The notes beneath the pieces are model-generated. The model was not told the DNA's origin, searched no databases, and saw nothing but the letters and a program-made list of their open reading frames with translations. A DNA stretch of 64,000 bases from Acidobacteriaceae bacterium (GTDB lineage: Bacteria; Acidobacteriota; Terriglobia; Terriglobales; Acidobacteriaceae): assembly GCA_003134815.1 (NCBI GenBank), contig PLCO01000013.1, forward strand, positions 21,113-85,112. The letters run 5' to 3'. Positions 53,634-61,280 of the stretch are shown here, in pieces. A program made the translations under genes and the position numbers. The stretch's first letter is position 1. Every line of letters starts with the position of its first letter.

Positions 53634-53671
53634 GGGTGCCCCCGGTCCCTCGCCCTTGGGGACCGGGGACA
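53634..53671 (+). repeat. Interspersed hairpin element (GGGTGCCCC family), copy 5
   Basis: GGGTGCCCCCGGTCCC, loop TCGCCCTT, GGGGACCGGGGAC. The stem CCCCGGTCCC/GGGACCGGGG is perfect over 10 bp. It lies between the convergent radical SAM gene and the next minus-strand gene, where it might also serve as a terminator. Confidence 0.75.
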
Positions 53672-53693
53672 GCACGCGCCGCCCGAATGCGAC

Positions 53694-54476
53694 TTATCTA
53701 ATATGCGCCTTATCCAAAATCTGATAAGTCCCATAGTCGATTGTCAGCACGGCTGTGCCGCCGATTCGGACCTTGGTTTCGCTGCGGCTCTGTTGCGGCA
53801 GCCAGAAATCTCCCGCCTTCGCGTTCGTATATCGAATCACCGTCCGTGAAATCAAGAACGAGGGATTCTTCGCCGGCGTCGCCTCGGCTTTTACTACCGC
53901 GAAGTCCGTCGCATCCACCCAGACCTTGCCTCGATACAGAAACTTGCTTGCCTTCAGCGGCTCAACACTCAGAATGTAAGCCGGGCGTCCATCCAGGCTC
54001 TCGCTTCCCAGCAACTGGAACCGGTAATTTGCCGGCGTCATTGCGGTTCCCCCGCTGTATTCTGAGGCCTCTTTCTCGCTGTCCATCGCCCTCTTCAGAA
54101 CTTTCTCGCCAAGAATCTTCGAGCCGCTCTGAGACAAAATCCGAAAACTCTTCCCCGATGTGGCATCAAAGTCGACCTCTACCTCCATGGCTGCATCGAG
54201 ATTTGCAAGTCCTCGGTACTCCACCTTGTATTGCCGCACCGCCTTGTAATGCTTCAATCCTTCCCGCTGGATTTCATCGCGATGCTCCATCAACGCCAGA
54301 ATCTGCTCCAGAGGCAAGCTTGTCAGCGCAGGCGTATTCGCGCGGGCAGGCCAAAGCGCTGCTCCAGCCCAGAGGGCTGCAACTAAAATCGGCGCCACTC
54401 TACCGAAAAGGCCAATGTCTCGATCGCCAGCGCCTAGATGAAAAGACATGAGGCATTCTATCGCCGCGCTAGACAT
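53694..54476 (-). CDS. Secreted protein of unknown function, LolA/RseB-like fold
   Basis: About 260 residues. A signal-anchor (VAPILVAALWAGAALWPARA) precedes a helical then beta-rich domain: EQILALMEHRDEIQREGLKHY, EVEVDFDATSGKSFRIL, YRFQLLGSESLDGRPAYILSVEP, YRGKVWVDATDFAVVKAEATP. This pattern resembles LolA/RseB-like periplasmic lipid- or lipoprotein-sensing proteins, which are frequent in acidobacteria. The start is unclear: ATG at 54476 or 54449; upstream reading passes through the heptamer array. I do not assign a function. Confidence 0.65.
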   Translation of the reverse strand: MSSAAIECLMSFHLGAGDRDIGLFGRVAPILVAALWAGAALWPARANTPALTSLPLEQILALMEHRDEIQREGLKHYKAVRQYKVEYRGLANLDAAMEVEVDFDATSGKSFRILSQSGSKILGEKVLKRAMDSEKEASEYSGGTAMTPANYRFQLLGSESLDGRPAYILSVEPLKASKFLYRGKVWVDATDFAVVKAEATPAKNPSFLISRTVIRYTNAKAGDFWLPQQSRSETKVRIGGTAVLTIDYGTYQILDKAHIR

Positions 54477-54564
54477 GGCCAACAAATGCCGCAATGGCGT
54501 CTGCCCCACACTGTTCGCATTTGCACCAGCGCCCGGCTTCCGTTCCCGAATGGGAGACTTCCTG

Positions 54565-54599
54565 TTCCCTGTTCCCTGTTCCCTGTTCCCTATTCCCTG
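54565..54599 (+). repeat. Heptamer tandem array (TTCCCTG)x5
   Basis: Five 7-mers (TTCCCTG x3, TTCCCTA, TTCCCTG), ending 2 bp before the stop codon of the minus-strand gene at 54602. Same unit as the 46599 array. Confidence 0.8.
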
Positions 54600-54601
54600 C
54601 C

Positions 54602-55075
54602 TTACCGCGCATACCCAAACGTCCCACACAAATCCGTCGACTTCGAGATCGCGTCGAACGTGAACACCGGCATATCGTCGCCCGAGAAAAACGCCACCTC
54701 AAGCGTGTGCCCCGTAACGTACGTCGCCATCCACTGCGTGGCCTCACCCCCGCACAGCGTATTCTTGTGCAGGAAAAGCTGTGCCCCAGGGATATTCAGC
54801 CGGTAAAGCATCCCGCTGATCCCGGCGTTCACATCCGCGTCGAACACCGCGCTCACCTCCACCGGCTTCAACGTGCGAATCGGCGCCAGAGGATAGATCA
54901 GGTAATCGATCGACAGCTTGTCTTTTAGAATCGCAATGTCGCTCGTAATCGACGTCGCATTCGTGCTCGCCGCCCGCCACGCTCCCCCGTCCTGCGCGTT
55001 GGCCCGCGCCGCACCCGCAACCAAACCCGCCAGCAGCAAACCCGCTACGGCGCCTGGCACAATCCACTTCCGCAT
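54602..55075 (-). CDS. Small secreted protein of unknown function
   Basis: A 157-residue protein with a signal peptide (MRKWIVPGAVAGLLLAGLVAGAARANA). The mature part has two Cys (KNTLCGG; TDLCGTFG) that could pair, and beta-rich stretches (SIDYLIYPLAPIRTLKPVEVSA; WMATYVTGHTLEVAFFSGDD). I do not recognise the family. A start at 55117 would add 14 residues through repeat-derived sequence, so 55075 is preferred. It is followed downstream by the heptamer array. Confidence 0.65.
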   Translation of the reverse strand: MRKWIVPGAVAGLLLAGLVAGAARANAQDGGAWRAASTNATSITSDIAILKDKLSIDYLIYPLAPIRTLKPVEVSAVFDADVNAGISGMLYRLNIPGAQLFLHKNTLCGGEATQWMATYVTGHTLEVAFFSGDDMPVFTFDAISKSTDLCGTFGYAR

Positions 55076-55084
55076 CCCGACCTC

Positions 55085-55112
55085 TAATCTCTGTTCTCTG
55101 ATCTCTCGCTCC
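55085..55112 (+). repeat. Degenerate heptamer array (TGATCTC-like)
   Basis: Units TAATCTC, TGTTCTC, TGATCTC, TCGCTCC in succession. A weaker array than the others, located upstream of the small secreted protein gene and about 110 bp downstream of the deoxyhypusine-synthase-like gene. Confidence 0.5.
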
Positions 55113-55142
55113 CGCAAACTTCTTTAACTCACCGTTGTGCCC

Positions 55143-55182
55143 GGGTGCCCCAGATCCCTCGCATTTGGGGACCTGGGAAACC
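55143..55182 (+). repeat. Interspersed hairpin element (GGGTGCCCC family), copy 6
   Basis: GGGTGCCCCAGATCCC, loop TCGCATTT, GGGGACCTGGGAAA. The stem is CCAGATCCC/GGGACCTGG with one mismatch. Located 3' of the deoxyhypusine-synthase-like gene. Confidence 0.75.
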
Positions 55183-55221
55183 ACAAACGCCAACTCACCG
55201 CCACGAGTTGAAGCGTGAAAG

Positions 55222-56193
55222 CTACCAGCCTAAAACAACCGCAAACACCAGCGGCGCAACAATGCTCGCATCGCTCTCGATAATGAACTTCGGCGTCTTT
55301 TCTCCCAGCTTGCCCCATGTAATCTTTTCGTTCGGCACGGCGCCCGAATACGACCCATAGCTCGTCGTCGAATCCGAAATCTGGCAAAAGTACGCCCACA
55401 GCGGCACATGCTCGCGCTGCAAATCCTGGTGAAGCATCGGCACCACGCAAATCGGAAAGTCTCCCGCGATCCCTCCGCCAATCTGAAAAAATCCCAGCGG
55501 CGTCTTTGCCGTCGTCTCCGTGTACCACTCCGCCAGCTCCATCATGTACTCAATGCCCGTCCGCACCGTGTGCACCTTCTTCACGTCGCCCGTGATGCAA
55601 TGCCCCGCATACATATTCCCCAGCGTCGCGTCCTCCCACCCCGGCACAAACATCGGCAGATTTTTTTTCGCGGCCGCCAGTAGCCAGCTGTCTTTCGGAT
55701 CGATCTGGTAGCTCTTCTCGAGCACCCCTGACAGCAGAATCTTATACATGAACTGGTGCGGAAACCACCGCTCCCCCGCCTTGTCCGCCTTCACCCACTC
55801 CGCCAGCACCTCGTTCTCAATCCGCCGCATCGCTTCCATCTCTGGGATGCACGTATCCGTCACGCGATTCATGTGCCGCGCCAGCAGCGCCGCCTCGTCG
55901 GCCGGCGTCAGGTCGCGATAGCCCGGCACGCGCTCATAAAAGTTGTGCGCCACCAGGTTGAACACGTCCTCTTCCAGATTCGCTCCCGTGCAGCAAATCC
56001 CGTGAATCTTGTCCTGCCGGATCATCTCAGCCAGGCTCAGCCCCAGCTCCGCCGTGCTCATCGCCCCGGCAATCGTCACAAACATCTTGCCGCCATCCGC
56101 CAGCAGCTTGTTGTACGCCTCCGCCGCATCCACCAGCGCCGCGGAGTTGAAATGACGGTAGTGATGCTTGATGAACTCAGTAATCGGTTTCAT
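55222..56193 (-). CDS. Deoxyhypusine-synthase-family protein
   Basis: A 323-residue enzyme of the deoxyhypusine/homospermidine synthase superfamily. The NAD-fold start (MFVTIAGAMSTAELG; ICCTGANLEEDVFNLVAH) and the catalytic lysine segment (GAVPNEKITWGKL, K295, equal to the catalytic WGK lysine of eukaryotic enzymes) are visible. Bacteria lack eIF5A, so true hypusination is unlikely; related bacterial enzymes make homospermidine or act on agmatine or spermidine. The gene stands alone between repeat elements. Confidence 0.88.
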   Translation of the reverse strand: MKPITEFIKHHYRHFNSAALVDAAEAYNKLLADGGKMFVTIAGAMSTAELGLSLAEMIRQDKIHGICCTGANLEEDVFNLVAHNFYERVPGYRDLTPADEAALLARHMNRVTDTCIPEMEAMRRIENEVLAEWVKADKAGERWFPHQFMYKILLSGVLEKSYQIDPKDSWLLAAAKKNLPMFVPGWEDATLGNMYAGHCITGDVKKVHTVRTGIEYMMELAEWYTETTAKTPLGFFQIGGGIAGDFPICVVPMLHQDLQREHVPLWAYFCQISDSTTSYGSYSGAVPNEKITWGKLGEKTPKFIIESDASIVAPLVFAVVLGW

Positions 56194-56505
56194 GGCGTTC
56201 CTTCATGCTCAGTTTCACGAAGTGTGTATTCACAGTTTGTCTTAGTGTTGAGAGGCTTTGTATCAGGGCATGACTTCAGTCATGCCGGGTCGAAGCAGAA
56301 AAATACTTGGGCTTTAGCCCCTGCGCCCGCTGTTTGCCGATCCATCAGTGGTTTTCTAGCCAATTCCCAACCTACCACAGCAAAACCGGCCCCCTGTGAA
56401 TCGCCCCCCGCCCCCAGGAAATCCTGCTCCATCTCGCCATCAAAACAGCTTCAATTGTGATTGTTATCACCGCGTGTCTTCTGCCCCGGAGCGTCTCCTC
56501 ATAGT

Positions 56506-57813
56506 GTGGACCTTGCACCGTGGTTTCTCGTTCGTCCGTCAATGGCTCGCCTGTTTGCGACCCGCCCTTTTGTGATTCGTCGGTTTGCGGCTCGCGCTTT
56601 TGCGCCCCGTCAGTTTGCGGCTCGCCGCCTTGTGCCTTTTGCGCTCGTTCTTCTCTTCCTTGCGTGGACCTCCAACGCGCACGCGGCGCAAAAGCCCGTG
56701 GACGCTGACTGCCTCGCCTGCCACGGCGACGCCACCATGACAGACGGTGCCAGCCACAGCATCGCTGTTGACGGCCAGAAATTCAGCCAGAGCACTCACG
56801 GCAGCCTCGAATGCACTAGCTGCCACGCCGACATCAAAACCTATCCTCACCCCGACAAAATCGCGCCCGTTGACTGCAAAACCTGCCACGCCGATCAGGC
56901 TTCTAGCGTCTCCGGCAGCGTTCACGCCTCGGCGTCCGACCATCCCTGCACCAGTTGCCACGGTGTCGCCCACTACATCTTTCCCAAGGACGACCCGCGC
57001 TCCAACGTCTATCCGCTCAACGTTCCCAAAACCTGCGGCACCTGCCACGGAAGCCCTGACCTGGCCAAAAAGCACGGCCTGCCTAACGTCTACCCGCTTT
57101 ACATGGATTCGATCCACGGCTTCGCGCTCAGCAAGGAAGGCCTGCTCGTCGCCGCCAACTGCCAAAGCTGCCACGGCTCGCACAACATTCTCAGCCGCAC
57201 CAACCCGCAGAGCATGACTTACAAATCCAACATTCCCAAAACCTGCGGAACCTGCCACGCAAAAATCGAAGCCGACTACGAGCAGGGCGTGCACGGCAAA
57301 GCCGTCGCCGGCGGCAATCTCAACGCCCCTGTCTGCAGCGATTGCCACACCGCCCACGCCATCCTGCAGCCCACTGAATCGGCCTTCCGTATGCAGTCCA
57401 CGCCCATCTGCGGCAACTGCCACAAGGACAAGTTCTCCACCTACCGCGACACCTTTCACTCTCAGTTAGGCTCGCTCGGCGGCTATGTTGAAACCGCTCG
57501 CTGCTGGGATTGCCACGGCGCTCACGACGTGCGGCCCGCTTCCGATCCCGCTTCGCCCGTTAACAAGGCCAACCTCGTCGCCACTTGCGGCCGCTGCCAT
57601 GCCGGCGCCAATCTCAGCTTCGTTCAATATCAGCCGCACGCCAACGCGCGCGATCGCAAGCTGAGCCCTGGCCTTTATTACGTGCGGCTGTTCATGAACC
57701 TGCTGCTGGCTAGCACGCTCACGTTCTTCTTGATTCACACCATCTTGTGGCTCATTCGCTCGCGCTATAGCCAGGTCAAGAACAAATCGGCAAATGGAGG
57801 AAAGAATGCCTGA
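56506..57813 (+). CDS. 11-haem c-type cytochrome with C-terminal membrane anchor
   Basis: A 435-residue cytochrome c3-like protein with eleven CxxCH motifs (first CLACH, last CGRCH) and a C-terminal transmembrane segment (LYYVRLFMNLLLASTLTFFLIHTILWLI, in part). It is exported by a signal peptide (RRLVPFALVLLFLAWTSNAHA) whose positive N-region is made of repeated xFAxR units from a 15-bp repeat. Starts are uncertain: the GTG at 56506 is preferred because the paralogous gene has the same GTG but no ATG at the 56542 position, and a 1-bp indel upstream breaks the shared frame. It overlaps the cytochrome b gene by 8 bp. Likely a periplasmic electron carrier fed by membrane quinol. Confidence 0.87.
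   Translation: MDLAPWFLVRPSMARLFATRPFVIRRFAARAFAPRQFAARRLVPFALVLLFLAWTSNAHAAQKPVDADCLACHGDATMTDGASHSIAVDGQKFSQSTHGSLECTSCHADIKTYPHPDKIAPVDCKTCHADQASSVSGSVHASASDHPCTSCHGVAHYIFPKDDPRSNVYPLNVPKTCGTCHGSPDLAKKHGLPNVYPLYMDSIHGFALSKEGLLVAANCQSCHGSHNILSRTNPQSMTYKSNIPKTCGTCHAKIEADYEQGVHGKAVAGGNLNAPVCSDCHTAHAILQPTESAFRMQSTPICGNCHKDKFSTYRDTFHSQLGSLGGYVETARCWDCHGAHDVRPASDPASPVNKANLVATCGRCHAGANLSFVQYQPHANARDRKLSPGLYYVRLFMNLLLASTLTFFLIHTILWLIRSRYSQVKNKSANGGKNA
56548..56637 (+). repeat. 15-bp tandem repeat (6 units) in the cytochrome signal-peptide region
   Basis: Six 15-bp units beginning CGCC or CGTC or CGCG, each coding a five-residue unit such as RPFVI, RRFAA, RAFAP. The paralogous gene near 58823 has about three. 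Copy number can change the length of the signal peptide N-region. Confidence 0.65.
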
Positions 57814-58675
57814 CCCTCAGCGAACCGAGCCAATAACCGAAGCCGCCGCCCCTGCTCCCGGCGCCAGCCGCTACTTCGTCCGCTTCACGCGCGAGCAGCG
57901 CTACATGCACGCGGTCCTGTTCACCACGTTTCTCGGTCTCGCCGCCACTGGCCTGCCCATGCGCTTCAGCGAGAGCTTCTGGGCCCGCAAGTTCGCCGCC
58001 GGTGTCGGCGGGTTCGGCGCCATCCTCTTCTTCCATAAGCTCTGCGCCGTCGTCCTCAGCATTGCCTTCCTCATCCACGTCAAAGAAGTCTTTCAGCGCG
58101 GCCTTCTGCGCCGCGAGAAAGGAATCTTCTGGGGCCCGACCTCCATGGTCGGCAACTGGAAAGACGTCAAGGATCTCCTCGGCCACATGCGCTGGTTCCT
58201 CGGCCTCGGCGCCAAGCCGCAATTCGAGCGCTACGCTTACTGGGAAAAATTCGATTACTGGGCCGTCTTCTGGGGAATGATCGTCATCGGCTTCTCCGGC
58301 TACGCCATGTGGTTCGCCCCGTTCTTCGCCCACTTCCTGCCCGGCTGGGCTCTCAACGCCGTGCTCGTCATCCACAGCGACGAAGGCCTGCTCGCCATCC
58401 TCTTCATCTTCTCCATCCACTTCGTCAACACGCACCTGCGTCCCGACACCTTCCCCATGGACATGGTCATCTTCACCGGCGTCGAAAGCGAAGAGGAATT
58501 CCAGCACAAGCGCCCGCTCGAATATCAGCGCATGATGAAAGAAGGCAAAACCGAATCCCGCCTCGGCATCGCGCCCCCGCTCTGGCTCCTCAACTTCTCC
58601 AAAGTAGTCGGAACCATCGCCGTCTTCATCGGCCTCACCCTGCTGGTCCTCACGCTCACCGCGTACTTTCATTGA
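57806..58675 (+). CDS. Cytochrome b-type membrane subunit
   Basis: A 289-residue protein with four or five membrane helices (AVLFTTFLGLAATGLP; LFFHKLCAVVLSIAFLIHV; FWGMIVIGFSGYAMW; LAILFIFSIHFVNTHL; VGTIAVFIGLTLLVL) and His residues in them that could bind b haems. The pattern is close to the formate-dehydrogenase gamma / HydC-type cytochrome b. It overlaps the preceding cytochrome c gene by 8 bp; GGAGGA just precedes the ATG at 57806. It probably exchanges electrons between quinone and the multihaem cytochromes. Confidence 0.87.
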   Translation: MPDPQRTEPITEAAAPAPGASRYFVRFTREQRYMHAVLFTTFLGLAATGLPMRFSESFWARKFAAGVGGFGAILFFHKLCAVVLSIAFLIHVKEVFQRGLLRREKGIFWGPTSMVGNWKDVKDLLGHMRWFLGLGAKPQFERYAYWEKFDYWAVFWGMIVIGFSGYAMWFAPFFAHFLPGWALNAVLVIHSDEGLLAILFIFSIHFVNTHLRPDTFPMDMVIFTGVESEEEFQHKRPLEYQRMMKEGKTESRLGIAPPLWLLNFSKVVGTIAVFIGLTLLVLTLTAYFH

Positions 58676-58696
58676 GGTCAGCTCTGCCCAGAACCA

Positions 58697-58724
58697 GGCT
58701 GAGAGCTGACGGCTGAAAGCTGTC
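58697..58724 (+). repeat. Heptamer tandem array (AGCTGAN)x4
   Basis: Units GGCTGAG, AGCTGAC, GGCTGAA, AGCTGTC. It lies 22 bp after the stop of the cytochrome b gene and before the next cytochrome gene. Confidence 0.7.
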
Positions 58725-58775
58725 TCTGTGACTCCTGTCACCGCACGTTTTCTCCCCAAAGCGTCTCCTCAAAGT

Positions 58776-60809
58776 GTGGACCTTGCACCTTGGTTTCCCG
58801 TTCGTCCGTCAACGGCTCGCCTGTTTGCGCCCCGCCTGATTGCGATTTGCCGCCTTGCGCCCTTCGCGCTCGCATTTCTCCTTTTTGCTTGGCCCTCCTC
58901 CCCAATCTCCGCGCAAAAGCCCAAAAACTCCGACTGCCTCACTTGCCACTCCGACCCCACCCTGACCGACACCGACGGCCACAGCATCGCCGTCGATCCG
59001 GACAAGTTCAAGCACTCCGTTCACGGCGCCATGTTCACTTGCGTCGATTGCCACACCGACGTTAAGACCCTCCCCCACGACACGACCCCGAAAAAAGTCA
59101 CCTGCGACCAGTGCCATGCCGACGCGCACCAGGCCTACGCCAACAGCATCCACGCCAAAGTCACCAGCGCCGGAAAAATCCCCGCCAGTTGCCAGGACTG
59201 CCACGGCGACATCCACCAGATCGTCTCCGGTGACAATCCCAAATCGTCCGTCAATCGCAGCAACATTCCCGTCACCTGCGGCCGCTGTCACGGCCAAAAA
59301 TTTCTTATGGAATCGAACGGCGAAACCGCGCAGCCCTTCCTCTCCTATCAGTCCAGCGTCCACGGCCGCGCCGTCGCCAACGGCTCGCAAAAGGCCGCCG
59401 TCTGCACCGATTGCCACGGCATCCACCAGATTCTCCCCGCTAGCGATCCCAGGTCGCCCATCTCAAAATCCGCCGTTGCATCCACCTGCGGCAAGTGCCA
59501 CACCGATGTCGCCAACACCTTCACCGCCAGCATTCACGGCCAGGCAATCGCGCGCGGCAACATGCTCGCGCCCACATGTACTGATTGCCACGGCATCCAC
59601 TCCATCAAGCCGCACACCGATCCCAATTCGCCCGTCGCCGAACAGAACATCTCCCGCGACATCTGCGCCCGCTGCCACGAGGGTGTTCGTCTCTCGCAGG
59701 AGTTCGGCGTCCCCGGCAATCGCGTCAACACCTACTTCGACAGCTATCACGGCCTGGCCGCCCAGGGTGGCTCCGTCGTCGCCGCCAACTGCTCCAGTTG
59801 CCACGGCGTGCACAACATTCTCCCTTCCAGCGACCCCCGCTCCACCATCAATCGCGCCAACCTCGACGCGACTTGCGGCCAGTGCCATAAAGGCGTCACG
59901 CAAAAGTTCACGCGCACGCCCGTCCATCTCCAGTCCGGCTCGCGCTCCAATGACATCGATACCGTTGCCGTCCGCTGGGTGCGCTGGATTTACATTCCCC
60001 TCATCCTGCTCGTCATCGGCGTCATGTTCCTGCATAACGCCATCATCTGGCGCTCCAAGGCCATCGCTCGCCGCCGCACGATGAATCCCTACATGGTCCG
60101 CATGTCGATCAATCAGCGCTGGCAGCACTTCGCCCTGTTCTCCAGCTTCATCGTTCTCGTCCTCACCGGCTTCGCGCTCAAATTCCCCAACACATGGTTC
60201 GCGCACACGCTCGGCCTCGGCGAAAATTTCCGCGGCATCATCCATCGCGTCGCGGGTGTCGTTCTCATCGCCGCCGGCGTCTATCACGTCTTCTATCTCG
60301 CCATCGCGCGAGATGGCCGCCGCATGTTGCGCGACATCGCGCCCCGCCCCAAAGACGCATTCGACGCCTGGGCTACCATGCGCTACTACCTCGGCCTCAG
60401 CACCGTAAAGCCCAAATTCGGCCGCTTCAACTACGCCGAGAAAGCCGAGTACTGGGCCCTCGTCTGGGGCACGGGCCTCATGGCCGTCACCGGCATCATG
60501 ATCTGGGCCAAGGTCTGGGTCGGCAACCTTTTCGCCCGTTGGTGGGTTGACGTGGCTACCTCCGTCCACTTTTATGAGGCCATCCTCGCCACGCTCGCCA
60601 TCCTCGTCTGGCATTTCTACCAGGTCTTCTTCGATCCCGACGTCTATCCCATGAACTGGGCCTGGTGGGACGGCAAAATGCCCGTCGACCACTATCGCCA
60701 CGAACACGAGCTCGACCACGAACTCGACCCCGAGCCCGACCACAAGCCCGGCGCCGAATCTCCAGACAAACCGAACCCATCCGGCCCCGGAATATCCCCG
60801 GAGAGGTGA
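58776..60809 (+). CDS. 11-haem cytochrome c domain fused to a cytochrome b domain (CbcL-like)
   Basis: A 677-residue fusion. After a signal peptide (RLAPFALAFLLFAWPSSPISA) comes a domain with eleven CxxCH motifs (CLTCH first, CGQCH last; to about residue 395). The C-terminal part (about 405-640) has five membrane helices (YIPLILLVIGVMFLHNAIIW; FALFSSFIVLVLTGFAL; IIHRVAGVVLIAAGVYHVFYL; VWGTGLMAVTGIMIW; ILATLAILVWHFYQVFF) with paired His for b haems, as in FdnI/HydC. The C-terminal tail is acidic and His/Pro-rich. This is the arrangement of the CbcL quinone oxidoreductase of Geobacter as I recall it. Operon: cytochrome c, cytochrome b, this gene. Confidence 0.85.
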   Translation: MDLAPWFPVRPSTARLFAPRLIAICRLAPFALAFLLFAWPSSPISAQKPKNSDCLTCHSDPTLTDTDGHSIAVDPDKFKHSVHGAMFTCVDCHTDVKTLPHDTTPKKVTCDQCHADAHQAYANSIHAKVTSAGKIPASCQDCHGDIHQIVSGDNPKSSVNRSNIPVTCGRCHGQKFLMESNGETAQPFLSYQSSVHGRAVANGSQKAAVCTDCHGIHQILPASDPRSPISKSAVASTCGKCHTDVANTFTASIHGQAIARGNMLAPTCTDCHGIHSIKPHTDPNSPVAEQNISRDICARCHEGVRLSQEFGVPGNRVNTYFDSYHGLAAQGGSVVAANCSSCHGVHNILPSSDPRSTINRANLDATCGQCHKGVTQKFTRTPVHLQSGSRSNDIDTVAVRWVRWIYIPLILLVIGVMFLHNAIIWRSKAIARRRTMNPYMVRMSINQRWQHFALFSSFIVLVLTGFALKFPNTWFAHTLGLGENFRGIIHRVAGVVLIAAGVYHVFYLAIARDGRRMLRDIAPRPKDAFDAWATMRYYLGLSTVKPKFGRFNYAEKAEYWALVWGTGLMAVTGIMIWAKVWVGNLFARWWVDVATSVHFYEAILATLAILVWHFYQVFFDPDVYPMNWAWWDGKMPVDHYRHEHELDHELDPEPDHKPGAESPDKPNPSGPGISPER

Positions 60810-60854
60810 ACCTCGCCTGGCATCTGAGCTTCGTCGATACTTCCTCGCGTGAAT

Positions 60855-60888
60855 GGGTGCCCGGGTCTCGTTTCCGAGAACCGGAATA
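60855..60888 (+). repeat. Interspersed hairpin element (GGGTGCCCC family), copy 7 (degenerate)
   Basis: GGGTGCCCGGGTCTCG, loop TTTC, CGAGAACCGGAA. The stem is imperfect by one base. Located 46 bp after the CbcL-like gene stop. Confidence 0.6.
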
Positions 60889-60944
60889 GCATGAACTCCA
60901 ACCTATGATCGGTCAGTTTCTAACCACCACTCCAGGTTGATAAG

Positions 60945-61051
60945 CGGGCCGCGCGATCCGCGGGAAAGGCTGCGAAGCAGCCGAGGGGGGCGACCGGGGC
61001 GGGACTCGCAGAGTCCCGACGGGGGTCGCCGATCCGCCCGCGCGGCCCGCC
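60945..61051. repeat. GC-rich multi-branched palindromic element
   Basis: An outer 12-bp perfect stem GCGGGCCGCGCG/CGCGCGGCCCGC (60945-60956 with 61040-61051) encloses a hairpin GGCTGC-GAA-GCAGCC (60969-60983) and a second stem GCGACC/GGTCGC (60991-60996 with 61025-61030) that holds GGGACTC/GAGTCCC (61002-61008 with 61012-61018). This could be a REP/BIME-type element, a structured RNA or an insertion-element remnant. The rest of 60810-61280 has no gene that I can support. Confidence 0.6.
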
Positions 61052-61212
61052 CTCCCGTAGCCAGCTCGCCTCGGCCCACTCCGCCCCTTACACTGTCCGG
61101 CAAATAACCCTTACCCAACTGACCCTCCGCCTTGGCAAGCCGCCCAGCAACGGCAGACACTAGGGCGTTTACCGGGGGTAATATCTCTTCAACTGCGTTT
61201 CTTGTACTCCCC

Positions 61213-61238
61213 GGTCCCCAAAAGCCGGGGACCGGACC
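61213..61238 (+). repeat. Isolated GC hairpin upstream of the OLD-family gene
   Basis: CCCCGGTCCCC-AAAAG-CCGGGGACCGG, an almost perfect stem with the same core as repeat copies 5 and 6 but without the GGGTG start. It lies about 45 bp before the ATG of the OLD-family nuclease gene. Confidence 0.5.
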
Positions 61239-61280
61239 CGCCCGACTGAAGAAGAGAGTTTCTTAAGGGAAGGAACGAGG

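Noticed and set aside
60903..61160. An 85-codon open frame on the minus strand across the GC-rich palindrome
   Set aside because: It is low-complexity (Arg, Gly, Pro, Ser) and is the by-product of the repeated palindrome; no start signal or family resemblance.
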